This document shows, piece by piece, positions 60,362 to 64,000 of a DNA stretch of 64,000 nucleotides (positions within the stretch are counted from its first letter, which is position 1; each line of letters begins with the position of its first letter). The stretch is from Paenibacillus nuruki (GTDB lineage Bacteria; Bacillota; Bacilli; Paenibacillales; Paenibacillaceae). Location of the stretch: contig NZ_MDER01000064.1 of assembly GCF_001721045.1 (NCBI RefSeq), positions 1 through 64,000 on the forward strand, given 5' to 3'. Both the position numbers and the translations under genes were made by a program. The notes below the pieces were generated by a model. The model saw nothing but the letters and a program-made list of their open reading frames with translations. It was not told the origin of the DNA and ran no database searches.

Positions 60362-60672
60362 TTGCTTCACTCCTTAATTGAATATATAACTTCATAGTGA
60401 TTAATATATACAAAAAAGTAAATATTTAACTTTTAATATTTTATACTTTTCACTATGGATACTCTTCTAGAAATTGTCCTTTCAACCCCGATACTACCCA
60501 TCTCTTTTCTTCTACCGTTAAATAGAGAAATCATGATCAATATTAGAAAAAATGTATCTATAGTTTTTTTTGGCATAAATATTTAATTATAGTAGGCAAA
60601 AGTTAAAAGATAAAAGCAGCAGACTACCGGATTCGTATCGATGCCGGAGAGCTGCTGCCTTTTACATGTTAT
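60362..60672. other. Intergenic region with NudC terminator
   Basis: AT-rich. It holds only the terminator at 60612-60663 and, by position, the promoter of the unknown gene at 60361. No gene or RNA was seen. Confidence 0.5.
60612..60663 (-). terminator. Terminator of nudC
   Basis: Read on the minus strand: GCAGCAGCTCTCCGG, a 13-base loop, CCGGTAGTCTGCTGC (three mismatches), then TTTT. Confidence 0.85.
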
Positions 60673-61518
60673 CTAGCTTTTATATTCTTCTACATACCAG
60701 TCAATCATCTTACGTGCAATACTGACTCTTGGTGGAATATTTGGGAGTTCATCCGCATGGAACCACTTAGCTTCGGCGATTTCTTCACCATCCACTTGAA
60801 TCTCGCCGCTATCATATTCAGCGATAAAGCCGATCATGAGTGAATGTGGGAATGGCCACGGTTGACTGTCGTAATAGCGAATATTTTTGATCTTGATGCC
60901 GACCTCTTCCATCGTTTCCCGTTGTACACAGTCTTCTAGTGTCTCTCCAGGTTCTACAAAGCCTGCGATCAGACCATACATTTTATTTGGAAAATGACCT
61001 GCACGAGCGAGCAGAATCTGATCACCTTTTAAAATAACTGTAATCACAGCAGGTGACAGACGAGGATAATGAGACAATCCGCAATTTGGACAAACTTTGC
61101 TACGTTCATGATCTGCATGATTCAGCGGATTGCCACAGCGTCCGCAGAACTGGTTCGTTGCATCCCAAGACAGCATTTGCAGACCCCGTCCAGCCACATG
61201 GAACAAATCTTCATCAATGCGGTCATATAGAGCAAAAAGAGGTAGAAAAATCATACCTTCCGGTACGGTAATATCTTCTGCAACTTCAGCCGTATAACAG
61301 GAAGCTCCTTCGATCGAACCGAGATAAAGTGTGCGGTTAGACGTTAATCCATACTTGTCCAGACGATCTCCAACCGGAACGGCTAGTAGGTCGCCTGTTT
61401 CATGAACAAGTAGTTGATTCCCACGAAAGATAAACCAGTACCCTATCGAGTTTTCCTGCTCTGTAGGTCGAAGTGCAGGACTATATCGTTTATAAATGCT
61501 TTCAATGGTCGGTTGCAT
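60673..61518 (-). CDS. nudC: NAD(H) diphosphatase / RNA decapping enzyme NudC
   Basis: The 281-residue protein has an N-terminal domain, a zinc ribbon CGRCG...CPNCG (Cys pairs at about 125-128 and 143-146) and a complete Nudix box GFVEPGETLEDCVQRETMEEVGI. It is followed by the NudC-specific SQPWPFPHS motif. It hydrolyses NADH/NAD to NMN(H) and AMP, and removes NAD caps from RNA. The ATG at 61518 has AAAGG upstream; an ATG at 61536 is another option, so the first six residues are uncertain. Confidence 0.95.
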   Translation of the reverse strand: MQPTIESIYKRYSPALRPTEQENSIGYWFIFRGNQLLVHETGDLLAVPVGDRLDKYGLTSNRTLYLGSIEGASCYTAEVAEDITVPEGMIFLPLFALYDRIDEDLFHVAGRGLQMLSWDATNQFCGRCGNPLNHADHERSKVCPNCGLSHYPRLSPAVITVILKGDQILLARAGHFPNKMYGLIAGFVEPGETLEDCVQRETMEEVGIKIKNIRYYDSQPWPFPHSLMIGFIAEYDSGEIQVDGEEIAEAKWFHADELPNIPPRVSIARKMIDWYVEEYKS

Positions 61519-61657
61519 GGAATCAGAACCTTTCATGTGCGTACTTTTTACGTTATTTGTGATATGTTGTACATCATTAAGTTTACCCTAAGAACAGAAT
61601 GGATCAAACGTCAATCTACAAATCTCTACATTATCTGGGAAAAGGATGTATCTATAC

Positions 61658-61807
61658 ATGAGCAAAATAAAATATACAGTTGCAATCTTTACCAGTGTAG
61701 CTTTACTATTATCAGCCTGTAATCAGGGATCGCTCATTCTATGTGTAACTCACTACAACCTAATAAAATCCCCTTTAGATTCAAAGGGGATACTTTTAAG
61801 TATTTGA
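61658..61807 (+). pseudogene. Truncated lipoprotein (signal peptide only)
   Basis: The frame is 49 residues long. MSKIKYTVAIFTSVALLLSAC is a full lipoprotein signal with lipobox LLSAC and AAAGGATG before the ATG. After NQGS the sequence turns uninformative (LILCVTHYNLIKSPLDSKG) and crosses the terminator at 61768. It is most easily read as a lipoprotein gene cut off after its signal, or less likely as a very short lipopeptide. Confidence 0.4.
61768..61797. terminator. Bidirectional terminator
   Basis: ATCCCCTTT (61768-61776) pairs with AAAGGGGAT (61783-61791). T runs lie on both sides. It serves the MDR gene on the minus strand. Confidence 0.75.
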
Positions 61808-61824
61808 GTTAACATCGGTATGTC

Positions 61825-62784
61825 TTACTCTCCTACAGTAATTAACACTTTACCGCGAACGGTTCCTACTTCTGCACGGTGATGCAGTTCTGGGAGGTCT
61901 TTAAGTTTTACTTTTTCAGCAATGACAGGTTTGAGTACACCTTCATCGACAAGCTTCGCAATATGAGCCAATTGTTCTCCGCTTTGTTGTACATTCATAT
62001 GGACTACATTTACGTTTAACTCTTTAGCTACTTTTCCATCTGCCGGGCTTGTGATCGAGACGAGTGTTCCGCCTTCACGCAATAAGTGAAGCCAGTTGCT
62101 GACTTCATTAGAACCCTCTGGAGAAAGGTTGAAAATAAGATCCAGCTTGTCTTCGATCCGTTCTTCGACCATTTCTTGATTGTAGTCGATCAGTTCATCG
62201 ATTCCAATTTCTTTGAGCATCGGGAAACTGGCTTCAGATGCGGTACCAATCACATGCGCACCTTTCCATTTGGCTAATTGTACCGCTAATGTACCCACGC
62301 CACCTGCGGCTCCAGCGATCAAGACACGTTGCCCACTTTCAAGCTGACCGTGATCGAATAATGCTTGCCATGCGGTTAACGCACCTACTGGCATTGCAGC
62401 AACTTCTGGAAGCTTGATCTTTTTCGGTGCTACAGCTACGTATTCCGCTTTGGTCGCCACATATTCGGCAGCTGCACCATTAGATAGAATATTCAGTAAA
62501 GCAAAAACAGATTCGCCTACTTTCAGATTCTTCACGCCTTTACCGATCTCAGTAATCGTACCGGATACTTCTACATTCGGAATATAAGGTAATTTATGAG
62601 GGAATGTTTCTTGCACGACACCCATTCGAATCAGATGATCCAATGGATTAAAAGCTGTCGCTGAAACTTTAATTAATACTTCATCCGCTTCAATCTTTGG
62701 CATTAGCACGTTCTCATAGTGCATTTTTTCACTATTACCGTAAGCATGAACTCTTATCGCGTGCATCATTTCTGGAGCTGGCAT
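61825..62784 (-). CDS. Zinc-less medium-chain dehydrogenase (NADP quinone oxidoreductase-like)
   Basis: The 319-residue protein has EVLIKVSATAFNPLDHLIRMG, NVEVSGTITEIGKGVKNLKVGE, VLIAGAAGGVGTLAVQLAKW (NADP) and IDELIDYNQE. It lacks the zinc ligands, as in the Zn-less group of quinone oxidoreductases. The ATG at 62784 follows AGAGGTG; the frame extends to 62823 without a site. It is divergent from the HEAT-like gene. It is similar in plan, but not in detail, to the MDR gene at 52944. Confidence 0.94.
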   Translation of the reverse strand: MPAPEMMHAIRVHAYGNSEKMHYENVLMPKIEADEVLIKVSATAFNPLDHLIRMGVVQETFPHKLPYIPNVEVSGTITEIGKGVKNLKVGESVFALLNILSNGAAAEYVATKAEYVAVAPKKIKLPEVAAMPVGALTAWQALFDHGQLESGQRVLIAGAAGGVGTLAVQLAKWKGAHVIGTASEASFPMLKEIGIDELIDYNQEMVEERIEDKLDLIFNLSPEGSNEVSNWLHLLREGGTLVSITSPADGKVAKELNVNVVHMNVQQSGEQLAHIAKLVDEGVLKPVIAEKVKLKDLPELHHRAEVGTVRGKVLITVGE

Positions 62785-62962
62785 ATTGAACACCTCTTTG
62801 GTTTTTTGAGTAGCACATTCCAATAAATAAGCGCTTACAAATATTTGCTCATTAGGTTTATCTTACGCTTAACTTTGATGTAATACAATGAACAATAAGA
62901 TATACACGATGGATCTCCATTTGACGTATACTTGAAGTATGTATTTTAAAGGAGGTTATTTC

Positions 62963-63904
62963 ATGGAACATATCGATTACATACAGGATCTAGTCTATCG
63001 AATGAGTGTAAAAACCGATGAACATGGCCAAGCTGTAAGAAGTTCGGGCGATAGTGTAGGGTGGAAAGCTCGCAAAGAAGCCCAGCAATTGAAAGAAGAA
63101 CATTGGATTGATATTGTAGACACGGTATGGACACAGACAACCCATGTAGATGATCGCAAGCATCTCTTTTTTATATGGAGTCATCTTTCACGTCATACTC
63201 AAGGCACACGAGCGGTAGACAAAATGTTATTGTATTTCCAATCTATCCCTCCTCGTGAACAAATGATGCTTTTGCACACCTTTACCTATGTGCCCTTTGT
63301 TCCAGACGCTACGCCATTCTTATCTTTGTCTTATGCCAAAAAAGCTTCAGTACGTCATAATGCTATCGAAATATTAGGTCATTGTGATCGTGAAGTTGTC
63401 GGTGAACGCCTTATTGAACTATTATCGATATCCAAAAACCATCTTGATTTATTTTATATCCTTCTGGCTATTCAGGATGCAAACCTATATATTGCCGCTC
63501 CTTATCTGGTTCCTCATTTGCGTTCCAACAAAGTGGATATTCGTGCATTATGTATTCATATCTTATCTGCATTTGACGGTAAGCATTATCTATCTATTTT
63601 TGAACATCATTTAGCCAAAGACTTATCCTCTTCTGTCAAATGGAATGCTATGCAGGCTATTGCCAAACATGGTACTCCTTCTCAAGTCAAGCTAGTTCTT
63701 AAACGAGTTAAATCTATCGTTTCTAGACCTCGTGCAAGTAGACAACACCCTACAAGTGAGTTGATGTATGGTATATCTTTTCTCCATCGTGTGGCTAGCG
63801 ACGATCCTGATGTTGTGAAATGGTTACAAGAAATCAGAACCACTAAGTATGATAATCTGTTTGACTATGAGCAAAAGTGGCTCAACGAATTATTGCTCGA
63901 GTAA
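62963..63904 (+). CDS. HEAT-repeat-like protein (313 aa)
   Basis: The protein is composed of about 7 pairs of helices resembling HEAT/ARM repeats, with recurring patterns such as SYAKKASVRHNAIEILGHCD, VPHLRSNKVDIRALCIHILSAF and LSSSVKWNAMQAIAKHG. Such proteins are scaffolds, not enzymes. The ATG at 62963 follows AAAGGAGG; an earlier ATG at 62939 is open but lacks a site. It has no membrane or signal segment. It ends at a strong terminator. Its partner is unknown. Confidence 0.85.
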   Translation: MEHIDYIQDLVYRMSVKTDEHGQAVRSSGDSVGWKARKEAQQLKEEHWIDIVDTVWTQTTHVDDRKHLFFIWSHLSRHTQGTRAVDKMLLYFQSIPPREQMMLLHTFTYVPFVPDATPFLSLSYAKKASVRHNAIEILGHCDREVVGERLIELLSISKNHLDLFYILLAIQDANLYIAAPYLVPHLRSNKVDIRALCIHILSAFDGKHYLSIFEHHLAKDLSSSVKWNAMQAIAKHGTPSQVKLVLKRVKSIVSRPRASRQHPTSELMYGISFLHRVASDDPDVVKWLQEIRTTKYDNLFDYEQKWLNELLLE

Positions 63905-63934
63905 TATTGTAGTTACTTATTGGTTACTTATTAA

Positions 63935-63996
63935 TATCCTTTTCTCAAGAAATCATGACTTCTTTACACATTACTTGAGAAAAGGATAACTTTTTT
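63935..63996 (+). terminator. Terminator after HEAT-like gene
   Basis: TATCCTTTTCTCAAG (63935-63949) pairs exactly with CTTGAGAAAAGGATA (63974-63988), followed by TTTTTT. Confidence 0.93.
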
Positions 63997-64000
63997 ATAT

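Noticed and set aside
1-64000. CRISPR arrays, tRNA or rRNA genes
   Set aside because: No regularly spaced direct repeats and no tRNA cloverleaf or rRNA sequence was seen; the repeated AGAACGATC elements are only four and irregularly spaced.

Overview
The window looks like chromosome from a Paenibacillus-type member of the Bacillota. The base composition is AT-rich. Starts are preceded by strong AGGAGG-like ribosome sites and many terminators are classical hairpins with U runs. Typical markers are a T-box leader, a YesM/YesN two-component pair next to a sugar ABC transporter, sigma-D type promoters before chemotaxis receptors, a DUF1836/DegV pair and a YvyF-like zinc protein. No rRNA, tRNA or CRISPR array was seen. 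The genus is inferred from gene content only.

Left end (1-10.1 kb): an accessory island of very AT-rich minus-strand genes. It opens with a tightly packed three-gene operon: a metallo-beta-lactamase-fold hydrolase, a trypsin-like protease, and a protein of more than 1075 residues with helical repeats and a PIN-like nuclease domain that runs off the window. This is the best candidate for a little-described conflict (defence) system. It is followed by a decayed IS3-family element, two small unknown genes, and a NERD-nuclease/UvrD-type helicase with an Mrr-like nuclease.

Middle (10.1-45 kb): mostly ordinary chromosome. It holds two paralogous chemotaxis receptors, each behind a sigma-D promoter, and DUF1836/DegV between them. 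Next come a SulP transporter with an ArsR regulator, and an SPFH protein coupled to a divergent NAD-kinase-like protein. An SDR/TetR divergent pair follows, with a 34-bp palindrome between the genes, then an aminotransferase behind a T-box whose specifier I read as alanine. A sugar ABC transporter sits with its own histidine kinase and response regulator. The stretch ends with an aldo-keto reductase/macrodomain pair, an Ada-type alkylation-response operon that carries an AlkD-like gene, and a YceI/two-component divergent pair.

Right part (45-64 kb): a secreted beta-helix protein and an excalibur protein, then a NrtR-like regulator / NADAR / PARG-like cluster for ADP-ribose chemistry. A cluster of oxidoreductases (MDR, Old Yellow Enzyme, two SDRs) follows, in which the two SDR promoters share repeated TetR-type operators. 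A second AT-rich island (about 57-60.4 kb) carries a Septu-like ATPase + HNH nuclease pair beside an XRE regulator. NudC, another MDR enzyme and a HEAT-like protein close the window.

Four genes that do not appear as long open frames were found by reading: small proteins of 56, 36 and 33 residues, and a truncated lipoprotein. NAD/ADP-ribose chemistry recurs along the window (NADK-like, macrodomain, PARG-like, NADAR, NrtR-like, NudC), but nothing in the sequence shows that these genes form one pathway.
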